From positions 124,001 through 188,000 of the forward strand of contig CAWIHK010000006.1 in NCBI GenBank assembly GCA_963835935.1: a stretch of DNA of 64,000 nt, in the 5' to 3' direction. The DNA is from CAWIHK01 sp963835935. GTDB taxonomy: Bacteria > Bacteroidota > Ignavibacteria > UBA10030 > CAVZMI01. Made by a program: the position numbers and the translations under genes. The notes beneath the pieces were generated by a model. The model searched no databases, had not been told where the DNA came from, and worked only from the letters and a program-made list of their open reading frames with translations. Shown here in pieces: positions 17,644 through 26,864 of this stretch. Each line of letters opens with the position of its first letter. Positions within the stretch are counted from its first letter, which is position 1.

Positions 17644-18492
17644 TTACCAATAGTCGACTGAAAATCCAAGACTCACATTTGTATCGATGACATCGATGTA
17701 CTCACTGTATGGCCCTGGACCTGAATAACGCTTAATATAAAAAGTCAATCCACTGCCATATTTTTCACCGAATGTCCAACCGATCATAGATGAAAAAGCA
17801 GGTTTGTAGGAATCCCAGCCGATTAATTTTACATCCTGTGAAACGAATGCTTGATAGGAAATCGAATGCAGGAAATACCACTCGAAACCTCCTTCATACC
17901 ATGTTCGATATTGATTGAACGGTCGAATCCGAAACGCATGTTCCACTAATGCGTAGATGCGGAAACGATCTCCGGCATAAGCGGCGGATAAATCTCCCAT
18001 GTCTCGAGTGAAAGGAATTGGTTCACGGCCGTTTTTCCATGTTGAATCACTCAAATCATAATGTCCATCAACATAGTGTCCGCTGAGATGAAGAAACCGG
18101 AATCGAAGCTGAATGGCATCATTTTTTAGCGGGATGATAGTTGCCATGTGTCCACCAAAAAAACCATCAACTGCGTCGACCTGAAGCCGTAATCCTTCCC
18201 ACCCAACCACCTTTGCAAAAGTGAAAAAATCGATTCCTGCCGAAATCGTCCGGGTTTGTTTATTCTCATCGTTCCATTTATAACGAAGTAGGTCTAATCC
18301 GTTTCCGATGTTCAGCATCATATCGCTGTTTTGAATCGATTTCCCCAAGCCTAATCTTGGTTCATTCACACTCGAGTAAAAAGGAGCGCATAAAAGCTTT
18401 TGCGTTTTGAATTCGATAAAAGACGAATCGGATTGCGCAAACAGAGCAGATTGGGTAATTACAATTGTTGAGAGAATGAGTTTCAGATTCAT
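17644..18492 (-). CDS. Outer-membrane beta-barrel protein, DUF1207-like
   Basis: 282 residues with a signal peptide ending ALFAQ and alternating beta-strand sequence throughout, ending in an aromatic residue (VDYW) as barrels do. Features include GLDLLRYKW, the FRFLHLSGHYVDGHYDLS stretch and YVEHAFR-like elements (ALVEHAFRIRP), which resemble DUF1207 proteins. The assignment to DUF1207 is by pattern memory. It is monocistronic and ends at a shared terminator. Confidence 0.65.
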   Translation of the reverse strand: MNLKLILSTIVITQSALFAQSDSSFIEFKTQKLLCAPFYSSVNEPRLGLGKSIQNSDMMLNIGNGLDLLRYKWNDENKQTRTISAGIDFFTFAKVVGWEGLRLQVDAVDGFFGGHMATIIPLKNDAIQLRFRFLHLSGHYVDGHYDLSDSTWKNGREPIPFTRDMGDLSAAYAGDRFRIYALVEHAFRIRPFNQYRTWYEGGFEWYFLHSISYQAFVSQDVKLIGWDSYKPAFSSMIGWTFGEKYGSGLTFYIKRYSGPGPYSEYIDVIDTNVSLGFSVDYW

Positions 18493-18632
18493 TATAAAAG
18501 ATAAGAGTTGTTTTGGAAAAAAACACTAAACTTTTTTTAAAAAACTAATTTTACCGATCGGAAAAGAATTTGCTTGGGTTCCTTTTTTCAACTTATAAAT
18601 CGTACTATTAAGATACGCATTAAATTTATACA

Positions 18633-20009
18633 TCATTTCTTCCGCGTAGGATTATTCTTACGCACAAATAAATTCCGAATCGAATCGGAGACCATCAAAA
18701 CAACGCTTATCATTTTTTTTGGTTGAGAATTGTATTCTGCTTGCGGAAGACTTTCGATTGCCTTCCCAATATCGGTTTTTAAAGAGGATGATTTTGTCAT
18801 ACTCAAAATCTGACTGGAATATACGCTCCGGTGTCCGACCATGAGAAAACTGACGATGCACGTTACGGCTGCATATGGACTCAGCGTCGGTCCGAATAGT
18901 TCAATTGCCATTATACTTGCCGCAATGGGAGTGTTCGCGCATCCGGCGAGTAAAGCCGTCATTCCTAGCGCGGCAAGTGTGGATGAATCCATGCTGAAGT
19001 ATGGCGCAAGAAAACTTCCGACAGTTGTCCCAATGAAGAATATCGGCGTGACAATTCCACCGCTTCCGCCGAAGGAAAGTGTGGTTGAAGTCGCAACCAT
19101 TTTCATAAGTGAATCGTATGAGGTTGCATGATAATTTCCGTTGAGAATATCTTCGATTGTTGATAATCCAAGACCGAGATATCGCTGGCTGATAATTACT
19201 GTCCCTATCAGGAATAAGCCTCCGAAGGCGCCTTTTAAATATATTCTCCCGGAATATCGCTCTGCAATGTGTTCTGTAAATCTGATAATTTCGATAAAAA
19301 TAAATGAAGTGATGCCAAAAGCAATTCCTGCGAATACAACCTTCAGAAAAAAAAGTTCGCTGAATGTCGGGACAAAGGTAATCGGATGATGAAAATATGT
19401 CGTTCCAAGAAGAGTTGAAACCTGATAACCGATAATTCCCGCCACGAACGACGGAAATAAAATTGCATATTGAAGTTGACCGATAGCCAATACCTCAACG
19501 CCGAAGATCGCTCCTGCCACCGGTGTTCCGAAGACCGTCGCAAATCCGGCACTGACGCCGCAAATTACCAGTTTTTTTCGATCAGTTGCATCGAACTTTA
19601 ACAATGATGCGCCGACCGAAGCGATTCCAGCGCCGATCTGTGCGCACGGGCCTTCTTTTCCCGCCGATCCGCCGCAAGCAAGAGTGACTACAGTTGCAAT
19701 AAGTTTTATAGGTACGACAAGAGGTTTAATGACACCTGATCTTTTATGAATTGCTTCAATTACCTTTTCGGTGCCATGTCCTTGAGCATCGGGCGCTAAA
19801 TATTTCACGAGCAAAGAAGAAACTATGAAAGCGGCAGGAATGAGTAGAAAATAAAAATTCCACTCTTGAATAAAATTGGTCGTGATTTTAAGTGCGGATA
19901 AAAAAAGAGCAGTCGAACCACCGACAAGCACTCCGGTGATCGACGCGATGACGAACCATTTCATCACGCTGATAAAAAGAACTGAAGTTTCCGTCAATCT
20001 TTTCCGCAT
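18633..20009 (-). CDS. ClC-family chloride channel/antiporter
   Basis: 458 residues, about ten or more membrane helices. Selectivity-filter signatures are present: GHGTEKV (for GSGIP), GSAGKEGPCAQIGAG with the gating Glu in GKEGP, and GGSGGIVTPIFFIGTTVGSF (for GxFxP), then GMTALLAGCANTPIAASIMAIELFG. No CBS domain follows the channel. AGGATATTT precedes the ATG. It moves chloride or fluoride-like anions across the inner membrane; coupling is not predictable from sequence. Confidence 0.93.
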   Translation of the reverse strand: MRKRLTETSVLFISVMKWFVIASITGVLVGGSTALFLSALKITTNFIQEWNFYFLLIPAAFIVSSLLVKYLAPDAQGHGTEKVIEAIHKRSGVIKPLVVPIKLIATVVTLACGGSAGKEGPCAQIGAGIASVGASLLKFDATDRKKLVICGVSAGFATVFGTPVAGAIFGVEVLAIGQLQYAILFPSFVAGIIGYQVSTLLGTTYFHHPITFVPTFSELFFLKVVFAGIAFGITSFIFIEIIRFTEHIAERYSGRIYLKGAFGGLFLIGTVIISQRYLGLGLSTIEDILNGNYHATSYDSLMKMVATSTTLSFGGSGGIVTPIFFIGTTVGSFLAPYFSMDSSTLAALGMTALLAGCANTPIAASIMAIELFGPTLSPYAAVTCIVSFLMVGHRSVYSSQILSMTKSSSLKTDIGKAIESLPQAEYNSQPKKMISVVLMVSDSIRNLFVRKNNPTRKK

Positions 20010-20128
20010 AAATATCCTGAGATTGTTGTTCTGATTTCAATAAGGACAATACAATATAATAAAAAATAATATGCGCTTCGAGCAAAGTTGAAGGTTGTCA
20101 AAAATTTAAGTATCATAATAAAATCATA

Positions 20129-20620
20129 ATGGAACGATACATAGAAGTCGATAATAACGCATCGAAAAAAGAATTGTATCTTTCGATCATTCCCCAAATC
20201 CGGTCATTGATTGAAGATGAACATGATTTGATCGCGAACCTGGGTAATGTCGCTGCCGCATTGAAAATGGCGTTCCCTCGATTTTCCTGGGTTGGTTTTT
20301 ATTTGATGAAAGATGGAGAATTGGTTCTCGGCTCATTCCAGGGAAAGCCGGGATGCGTACGCATTCCAGCCGGGAAGGGAGTATGTGGGACGGCAGTACT
20401 GAAGAAACAAACGATCGTCGTGCCGGATGTCAATCAATTTCCCGGACATATCGCTTGTGACCCGGATTCGCAATCTGAAATTGTCGTTCCGTTGTTTGTA
20501 AACGAAAAGATTTTTGGTGTTCTCGATGTTGACAGCGCTGTGCTGAATAATTTCGATCACATCGATCAACAATATCTCGAAGAACTAGTATCACTGGTTG
20601 TTAAAAAATTTGACGCATAA
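20129..20620 (+). CDS. msrC: Free methionine-(R)-sulfoxide reductase (GAF-domain fRMsr)
   Basis: 163 residues, a single GAF domain. The signature regions FSWVGFYLM, GSFQGKPGCVRIPAGKGVCGTAV and PGHIACDPDSQSEIVVPL hold the three conserved cysteines used in catalysis and resolution. FGVLDVDS follows. It reduces free Met-R-sulfoxide using thioredoxin. Its stop overlaps the ATG of the SDR gene by one base. Confidence 0.94.
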   Translation: MERYIEVDNNASKKELYLSIIPQIRSLIEDEHDLIANLGNVAAALKMAFPRFSWVGFYLMKDGELVLGSFQGKPGCVRIPAGKGVCGTAVLKKQTIVVPDVNQFPGHIACDPDSQSEIVVPLFVNEKIFGVLDVDSAVLNNFDHIDQQYLEELVSLVVKKFDA

Positions 20621-21372
20621 TGCATAATCTCAAATCTTGTGAAACACCTGTAGCATTGGTAACCGGCGGTGCGCGCCGCTTAGGCCGATATATCGCTCTT
20701 CGTCTGGCGAAAGAAGGCTTTCGGATTGCTCTGACATACAATCTCACCTCTCCCAAAAAAGTGTTGAAGGAAATTGAATTATCTGGAGTCGATTCTTTTG
20801 CCGTAAGAATGAATGTTCGTCATACCAATAAAATTTCTTCAGCCGTCTCATCGATTGTCGATCGCTTCGGACGGATAGATGTGCTGGTAAATAACGCCGG
20901 ACTTTTTTTCGACGCAAGATGGGATGAGTTCGATGAAGAAACATGGGATGCACTTCTTCAAACCAATCTTAAGGGCCCGACTTTTTTAATGCAGGCGGTT
21001 AGTCGTGTTATGCTGCGGCAAGGCAACGGCCGTATCATTAATATCGCTTCCTTGGGAGGGTTGCAGCCGTGGTCGCGGCATATTCCATACAGCATATCGA
21101 AAGCCGGTTTGATTATGAGTACTCGATGTTTTGCGCGAGCATTAGCGCCGACAATAAAGGTCAATGCAATTGCGCCGGGATCGATTATCATGAAAGGTGA
21201 AGAGGATCGGTCGGTTAAACATATCGCGAAAAAGAAAATACCATTGCAGCGATACGGTACGCCTGATGACATTACCGATCTCGTTGCATTCTTGGCAACA
21301 AAAGGGAATTATATTACTGGACAGATTATAGCAGTGGATGGCGGCCGCTCACTTGTTCCGATGGGAGAATGA
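20620..21372 (+). CDS. Short-chain dehydrogenase/reductase (pteridine-reductase-like or FabG-like)
   Basis: 250 residues, classical SDR. The cofactor motif is TGGARRLG (residues ~16-23); the Arg-Arg suggests NADPH and is the form seen in pteridine reductases. NNAG, then IASLGG and the catalytic Tyr-x-x-x-Lys in YSISKAG are present, with GQIIAVDGG near the end. The substrate is not decided by sequence; folate-type pteridine reduction is possible. It is coupled to msrC upstream and abuts the LOG gene downstream with no gap. Confidence 0.88.
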   Translation: MHNLKSCETPVALVTGGARRLGRYIALRLAKEGFRIALTYNLTSPKKVLKEIELSGVDSFAVRMNVRHTNKISSAVSSIVDRFGRIDVLVNNAGLFFDARWDEFDEETWDALLQTNLKGPTFLMQAVSRVMLRQGNGRIINIASLGGLQPWSRHIPYSISKAGLIMSTRCFARALAPTIKVNAIAPGSIIMKGEEDRSVKHIAKKKIPLQRYGTPDDITDLVAFLATKGNYITGQIIAVDGGRSLVPMGE

Positions 21373-22236
21373 ATGAAAAGAAAACCAGTTCAAATACAAA
21401 AAGCGTACAAAGATGTAGAGTTTTTAAATAGTCCTGATGCGCGAACCGTTCGTATCCTGTCGGAATTCCTCGAACCGGCACGAAGATTCAGAATGGAAGG
21501 TATCCGTCATACGATAGTTTTTTTCGGTTCTGCGCGAACGAAATCACATGCAGAAGCACGGCAAGCGGTACTCTCGATCGAAAAAAAATTGAGGACAGCA
21601 CGAGGCAAGAAAAAAGAACAATGCGAACAAGAATATGAGGCTGCATTAAACGATCTTGAAATGTCGAAATATTATGAAGATTGTGTGGAACTTTCTCGGT
21701 TACTAACCGAGTGGTCAAAAAAACTCCACCATAATCACAGATTCGTGGTTTGTTCCGGCGGCGGGCCTGGAATAATGGAAGCCGCCAACAAAGGTGCATA
21801 TCTTGCAAAAGGAAGAACAATCGGCTTGAATATAAGCTTACCGTTCGAGCAATATGCAAATCGCTATATATCTCCGAAATTAAATTTTGAGTTTCACTAT
21901 TTTTTCATGCGGAAATTATGGTTTGTTTATCTTGGAAAAGCGCTTGTTGTATTTCCCGGTGGTTTTGGGACATTCGATGAACTAATGGAAGTGTTGACAC
22001 TTTTACAGACTAAGAAAGTTCATAAGAAGATGACGGTTCTCGTTTACGGCCGAGATTATTGGTCCAAGATAATAAATTTTGAAGAATTAGTTCGCAGGCG
22101 CATGATTGATCCTAAAGACATGAAACTATTCGCATTTGCCGATACACCGAAAGAAGCATTCGACTATCTAACCAAAGAACTGACAAAAAATTATATTGAA
22201 ATAAAAAGTAAAAAAAATGATCGAACAGAAAAATAA
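21373..22236 (+). CDS. LOG-family (TIGR00730-like) nucleotide hydrolase
   Basis: 287 residues. It contains FFGSARTKS, the nucleotide-binding CSGGGPGIMEAANKGA and the family motif FPGGFGTFDELMEVLTLLQTKK (PGGxGTxxE). A lysine/glutamate-rich helical insertion (residues ~60-105) is longer than in the short LOG proteins. LOG proteins release free cytokinin-type bases or hydrolyse nucleoside monophosphates; in bacteria the substrate is often unknown. The next gene starts 20 bases before its stop. Confidence 0.9.
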   Translation: MKRKPVQIQKAYKDVEFLNSPDARTVRILSEFLEPARRFRMEGIRHTIVFFGSARTKSHAEARQAVLSIEKKLRTARGKKKEQCEQEYEAALNDLEMSKYYEDCVELSRLLTEWSKKLHHNHRFVVCSGGGPGIMEAANKGAYLAKGRTIGLNISLPFEQYANRYISPKLNFEFHYFFMRKLWFVYLGKALVVFPGGFGTFDELMEVLTLLQTKKVHKKMTVLVYGRDYWSKIINFEELVRRRMIDPKDMKLFAFADTPKEAFDYLTKELTKNYIEIKSKKNDRTEK

Positions 22237-23077
22237 TGAATTACGCTCACTCATAGCTCTTCTTGATGACGAGAGCACGGATGTTTTCGATGCCGTGAAA
22301 CAAAAACTAATTAGTCTCGGGACGGATGTTGTTCCTGCTTTACGAGATGCCGCCAAATCGGATTCATTGCTCGTCAGAGGAAGAGCACAAGATATTGCCG
22401 AACGAATTATCGGGTTGACGCTCCGGTCGCAGTTTTCCGAACTCCTGATTCAAAGCGAAGGAGCCGACATCGATCTTGAAAAAGCAGTTTTTCTTCTTGC
22501 TCGATATCAATATCCTGAATTAGATGCCAAATTCTACACCGACATGTTGACCATCTGGGCTAAAGAACTTAAGTCGAAAATTGCCGGACATGATGATCCG
22601 GCAGAGATCATCTCTCTCGTCAACGATTTCTTTATGAAAGAGAAAGGTTTGCATGGGAACCGGAAAGACTATTACAACCCGGATAATTCATACATAAATC
22701 GAGTACTCGATTCAAAAAAAGGGATTCCAATTTCACTTTGCACTCTATACATCCTCGTTACAAGACGATTAAATATTCCACTCGACGGAATCGGGATGCC
22801 GAGTCATTTTGTGCTAAAGTATAACATCGGCGAACGGGAGATTTTTATCGATCCATTTAACGGCGGACAATTTCTTTCGCGAGAGCAATGCATCCAGTTT
22901 ATCGAGAGCGCCGGCTTCGGATTCGCACTCGCATATCTTGAAAAAGTCAGCAACCGTCAGATCATCGAACGCATAATTCGCAATTTAATTTTTGCTTATC
23001 AACAGAGAAACGAAACAGCACGTGCCGAGACTCTAGCTGGAATCGGAGCGGTATTCGGGGGAAATCTGTACTCGTAA
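22217..23077 (+). CDS. SirB1-type transglutaminase-like protein
   Basis: 286 residues. N-terminal HEAT-like helices (residues 1-70) precede a region with LARYQYPELD, then GNRKDYYNPDNSYINRVLDSKKGIPISLCTLYILVTRRLNI and GMPSHFVLKY...FIDPFNGGQFLSREQC. This is the SirB1/transglutaminase-like pattern with the Cys, His and Asp triad (SLC, SHF, DPF). The catalytic activity of this family is not established. It overlaps the LOG gene by 20 bases. Confidence 0.87.
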   Translation: MIEQKNNELRSLIALLDDESTDVFDAVKQKLISLGTDVVPALRDAAKSDSLLVRGRAQDIAERIIGLTLRSQFSELLIQSEGADIDLEKAVFLLARYQYPELDAKFYTDMLTIWAKELKSKIAGHDDPAEIISLVNDFFMKEKGLHGNRKDYYNPDNSYINRVLDSKKGIPISLCTLYILVTRRLNIPLDGIGMPSHFVLKYNIGEREIFIDPFNGGQFLSREQCIQFIESAGFGFALAYLEKVSNRQIIERIIRNLIFAYQQRNETARAETLAGIGAVFGGNLYS

Positions 23078-23170
23078 AAGAGACAAAAGATTTCAGATTG
23101 CGGATTTAGGATTTCGGATTAGCAGATAGCAATCCAAGATAAATGATTTGTTAAATATATAGAGATGTGA

Positions 23171-23524
23171 ATGGATTCTATTGATTTGAAAAATCGAACG
23201 AAAAAATTTGCTTTGCAAATTATTGGATTTGCTCAATTACTTCCGCATGAACGAATAACAGATATCATTACAAAACAGCTCGTTCGAGCAGCGACTTCTG
23301 TAGGGGCGAATTATCGAGCTGCATGCCGAACGCGTTCCAAAGCTGATTTTATCTCGAAAACTACTATTGTGGAAGAAGAAGCAGATGAATGTGCCTACTG
23401 GTTAGAACTTTTGTCAGAAGCGAATTATGTTAATCATGCAGACATGACAGGTTTATCAAAGGAAGCCAATGAACTAACGGCTATTTTTACAGCATCCGGA
23501 AAGACAGCGAAGCGAAATCGGTAA
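23171..23524 (+). CDS. Four-helix-bundle protein (S23/23S rRNA-IVP family)
   Basis: 117 residues. DLKNRTKKFALQIIGFAQLLP, then QLVRAATSVGANYRAACRTRSKADFISKTTIVEEEADECAYWLELL matches the four-helix-bundle family that includes proteins encoded in 23S rRNA intervening sequences. These are common single genes in this phylum; function unknown. The gene is flanked by low-complexity GATTTCGGATT-like and AAATCCGAAAT-like sequence (23085-23130, 23560-23610), which suggests a mobile or repeat-associated unit. Confidence 0.88.
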   Translation: MDSIDLKNRTKKFALQIIGFAQLLPHERITDIITKQLVRAATSVGANYRAACRTRSKADFISKTTIVEEEADECAYWLELLSEANYVNHADMTGLSKEANELTAIFTASGKTAKRNR

Positions 23525-23647
23525 CATCAACCTGATCATTGCGATTTGATATTTGCGATCGTGGATTTATCAAATTCCGAAATCGAAAATGCGAAATCCG
23601 AAATTATATTTACTTTTTCCTTAAACTTACCTATATTAGTTTCAATG

Positions 23648-23691
23648 ATGGGGCTGCCCCACAAAGAACGTGGGACTGCCCCCAAAAACGG
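23648..23691. repeat. Nested GC-rich hairpins immediately upstream of tRNA-Ala
   Basis: GGGG-CTG-CCCC, then CCCAC-AAAGAAC-GTGGG, then GCCCCC which can pair with the GGGGGGC leading into the tRNA. Three overlapping short palindromes in 44 bases are unlike ordinary leader sequence and look like a repeat insertion right at the tRNA 5' end. Confidence 0.5.
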
Positions 23692-23764
<73 letters not shown>

Positions 23765-23767
23765 CTC

Positions 23768-23873
23768 TTGAGGTCAAGTCCTGTGCAACGGGCGATTGCC
23801 CAACCCCGCCAGATCCGGAAGGAAGCAACGGTCAGCAAACAAGTCTGTGTGATACAGGGGCGCTTGACCTCAA
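23768..23873 (+). ncRNA. ffs: Signal recognition particle RNA (4.5S type)
   Basis: About 106 bases. The ends TTGAGGTCAAG (23768-23778) and CTTGACCTCAA (23863-23873) form the closing stem. The conserved apical part with GCCAGATCCGGAAGGAAGCAACGGTC is the SRP54-binding helix 8 (GGAAGGAAGCA tetraloop and asymmetric loop). It is the RNA of the co-translational membrane targeting particle. Confidence 0.95.
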
Positions 23874-23874
23874 T

Positions 23875-23900
23875 AATTTTCCGGCTTCAGAAAATTTTTC
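23875..23900 (+). terminator. Terminator after SRP RNA
   Basis: AATTTTC (23875-23881) pairs with GAAAATT (23890-23896) around CGGCTTCA, running into TTTTT. It begins two bases after the end of the RNA. Confidence 0.65.
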
Positions 23901-24075
23901 ATCCGTATATAGGAAATAATGGAGATCTTATCAATTACTCACACATATCTGCCGCATATGATTGCTTCAAGGGAAATTTTTTAGTACATTTTTATAATAA
24001 CTAACTTTTATTCAACTAATTAGTGAGGAGATTCGGAGAACACACTCATTTCTCGTGTTTAAGAATCACGAAAAT

Positions 24076-25737
24076 ATGCAAAAAGAGATCATCATTAACT
24101 CGACGGCAAACGAGATACGAATTGCTATAACGGAAGATGGTCGCTTGGCTGAACTCTTTGTTGAGACACCAGAGAAGGAACGCATGGTCGGTGATATTTA
24201 TCTGGGCAGCGTGGCGCGCGTAATGCCCGGCATCAAGGCCGCGTTTATCGACATTGGGATGAAACAGGATGGATTTCTCCATTTTTCTGACATCGGTCGC
24301 TCTCTCGGTGATTACTCGGCAATGATAGGAGATGAAGAAGAACTAGATACAGACGAAGATAACGAAGAAGAAGGGGATCATTCCCTTCAATCACATCCAT
24401 CAGAAATAAATGGATTGACACAAGAGAATATTGCGCATAACGTTCATCTCCAAAGTTCAACACATACTGATCACCGGTCTCACGGAAGAGAAAAATTGGA
24501 GCATCCAGAGCTCCATCTCCAGAGGGGTCAGGATATAATAGTCCAAGTGACGAAGGAACCCGTTGGGAAGAAAGGTGTTCGAGTTACCACCGAAGTTTCC
24601 CTTCCGGGTCGTTTTCTGGTTTTATTGCCATTCGACGGAAAAATCGGTGTTTCAAAAAAGATAAACAACTTTAAAGAAAAACGCCGTCTGCGGCGAATTG
24701 TCCGCAGTATTCTTCCTCCGGGATTCGGCGCAATTATTCGCACGGTCGCGGAAGGAAAAGAGGAACAGGATATCAGGAACGACCTCGAAACCCTGATCAA
24801 CACCTGGCATGAAATAGAAAAAACGGTCAAATCAGAAAGGCCGCCGGCGCTCTTGTACAAGGATATGGCTACGACTTCCAGCGTCATACGGGATTTGTTC
24901 TCGAATGATGTCGAGAAAATCCAGGTCGATAGCAAAAAACTTTACCGGGAAATTCGTGCGTATGTCAAATGGACTTCACCAAGCCTTCTCGATAAAATCG
25001 AATTATATAAAGAGCGTGAACCGATTTTTGATAAAACAGGAATCGAAAAAGAAATCGGCATCTTGTTGAACCGGAAAGTTTGGCTGAAGAGCGGCGGATA
25101 TGTTATCGTCGAACCGACCGAGGCGATGGTTGTGATCGATGTTAACAGCGGCCGGTATGCCGCCAAACGGGAGCAGGAATTAAATTCCCTGCGGACAAAT
25201 CTCGAAGCAGCTCGCGAAATTGTTCGCCAACTCCGCCTGCGCGATATTGGCGGAATTATTGTAGTCGATTTCATCGACCTTGAAGACGATCGAAATAAGA
25301 AAAAAGTGTACGATGAACTCAGAAAAGAATTCCGGCATGATAGGGCAAAGGTGACTGTTCTGCCTATGACGGAATTCGGGCTGGTCCAGATAACACGCCA
25401 ACGCATTCGGCAAAGTGTTCTTCACAGCTTTAGTGAATCATGCCCGACTTGCGGTGGTTCCGGTTTGGTGCAATCTAAAGTGGCGATCATCAGCCAAATT
25501 GAACGATGGATAAGGAGGTTCAAAACCGAGACACATGGATACAAGATATTGCTCCGGGTGAATCCATTCATCGGTGAGGAGTTGACTGTTGGGGCTTTCT
25601 CTCGCCTCAGAAAATTTATGCTAAAATATTTCATCCGGATTAAACTCGAGATCGATAAAAATCTTGCTATTGATGAATTCCATTTCATCCTGGAGAAACA
25701 AAATAAAGATATCACAGATTTGTTTATGAATGCGTAG
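24076..25737 (+). CDS. rng: Ribonuclease G (RNase E/G family)
   Basis: 553 residues from the ATG at 24076; a GTG at 24055 would add seven residues, but the family N-terminus (KEIIINSTANEIRIAITEDG) fits the ATG. An S1 domain with GDIYLGSVARVMPGIKAAFIDIG is interrupted by a long acidic, His- and Ser-rich insertion of ~80 residues (roughly residues 80-160), then RGQDIIVQVTKEPVGKKGVR. The catalytic Asp residues are in VVIDVNSGRY and IVVDFIDLEDD, and the zinc-link SCPTCGGSG is present. It is an endoribonuclease for rRNA maturation and mRNA decay. The acidic insertion is longer than in E. coli RNase G. Confidence 0.95.
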   Translation: MQKEIIINSTANEIRIAITEDGRLAELFVETPEKERMVGDIYLGSVARVMPGIKAAFIDIGMKQDGFLHFSDIGRSLGDYSAMIGDEEELDTDEDNEEEGDHSLQSHPSEINGLTQENIAHNVHLQSSTHTDHRSHGREKLEHPELHLQRGQDIIVQVTKEPVGKKGVRVTTEVSLPGRFLVLLPFDGKIGVSKKINNFKEKRRLRRIVRSILPPGFGAIIRTVAEGKEEQDIRNDLETLINTWHEIEKTVKSERPPALLYKDMATTSSVIRDLFSNDVEKIQVDSKKLYREIRAYVKWTSPSLLDKIELYKEREPIFDKTGIEKEIGILLNRKVWLKSGGYVIVEPTEAMVVIDVNSGRYAAKREQELNSLRTNLEAAREIVRQLRLRDIGGIIVVDFIDLEDDRNKKKVYDELRKEFRHDRAKVTVLPMTEFGLVQITRQRIRQSVLHSFSESCPTCGGSGLVQSKVAIISQIERWIRRFKTETHGYKILLRVNPFIGEELTVGAFSRLRKFMLKYFIRIKLEIDKNLAIDEFHFILEKQNKDITDLFMNA

Positions 25738-25766
25738 AGCATTCTATCAATAGGGCCTGAATCGCT

Positions 25767-26849
25767 ATGAAGAAAACTGCATTTAATTCCATTCACAAAA
25801 AACTCGGCGCAAAAATGGTCGAGTTTGGCGGTTTTGAAATGCCCATTCAATACAGCGGAATCCTGGATGAGCATCGGAAAGTTCGTTCATGTGCAGGCAT
25901 GTTCGATGTCAGCCATATGGGTGAGATAGAAGTACGCGGGCGTGATGCACTCGCCTTCGTTCAAAAAATTACCATCAACGATGCATCAAAACTTGAAACC
26001 GGACGTGTGCAGTATTCGGCAATGTGTTATCCGGATGGTGGAATCGTAGACGACCTGCTGGTCTATAATATGGGCGACTATTTCATGCTCGTCGTGAATG
26101 CATCGAATAAAGATAAAGACTTTGAATGGATGAAGAAAAATCTTGAGGGAAATGTAAACCTTACCGATGCAAGCGATTCTTTTTCCTTGCTTGCTATACA
26201 AGGACCGCAATCTCAAAAGATTCTACAGGGCTTGACTAATGTTCGTTTGGATGAAATTCAGTATTATCATTTTCGCCGCGGAAAGTTAGCCAACATCGAC
26301 ATGATTATTTCCCGGACAGGATACACAGGCGAGTTGGGCTATGAATTATATTTTTCTTCCGACATAGCAACCGGTGAACATGTCTGGAATACGATTGTCG
26401 AAGCCGGGAAAAAATTCGAACTTGCTCCAATTGGCCTCGGTGCCCGTGATACACTTCGGCTCGAAATGGGATTTTGTCTTTACGGCCATGATATTGATCA
26501 AACCACTAATCCTCTGGAAGCAGGTTTGGGATGGATTACAAAACTCGATAAAGAAAATTTTATTGGACGCGGTGCATTGTTGCCCGTCAAGACGAATGGA
26601 GTTTCCCGACGATTGGTCGGGTTCGTGTGTGACGAAAAATCATTCCCGCGTCAAGGATATGAGATTCATGATCGGGAAATTAAAATCGGGGGGGTAACCA
26701 GCGGTTCATTCTCACCAGTACTTGAAAAAGGTATCGGACTGGGTTATGTTTCTGAAAAATATACAACGGTCGGAACAGGTTTGGATATTATTATCCGTGA
26801 AAAACCTGTAGGGGCTAAAATTGTAAAATTACCATTTGTGAAGAGATAA
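25767..26849 (+). CDS. gcvT: Aminomethyltransferase (glycine cleavage T protein)
   Basis: 360 residues, standard length. It shows MVEFGGFEMPIQYSGI, MFDVSHMGEIEVRG, the folate-site region RTGYTGELGYELY, GLGARDTLRLEMGFCLYGHDI and a C-terminal beta-barrel ending VGAKIVKLPFV. It transfers the aminomethyl carbon from H protein to tetrahydrofolate. The other glycine-cleavage genes are not in this window. It begins the gcvT-comB-ftsK-lolA run. Confidence 0.97.
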   Translation: MKKTAFNSIHKKLGAKMVEFGGFEMPIQYSGILDEHRKVRSCAGMFDVSHMGEIEVRGRDALAFVQKITINDASKLETGRVQYSAMCYPDGGIVDDLLVYNMGDYFMLVVNASNKDKDFEWMKKNLEGNVNLTDASDSFSLLAIQGPQSQKILQGLTNVRLDEIQYYHFRRGKLANIDMIISRTGYTGELGYELYFSSDIATGEHVWNTIVEAGKKFELAPIGLGARDTLRLEMGFCLYGHDIDQTTNPLEAGLGWITKLDKENFIGRGALLPVKTNGVSRRLVGFVCDEKSFPRQGYEIHDREIKIGGVTSGSFSPVLEKGIGLGYVSEKYTTVGTGLDIIIREKPVGAKIVKLPFVKR

Positions 26850-26864
26850 TGTTGGGGAGATTTA

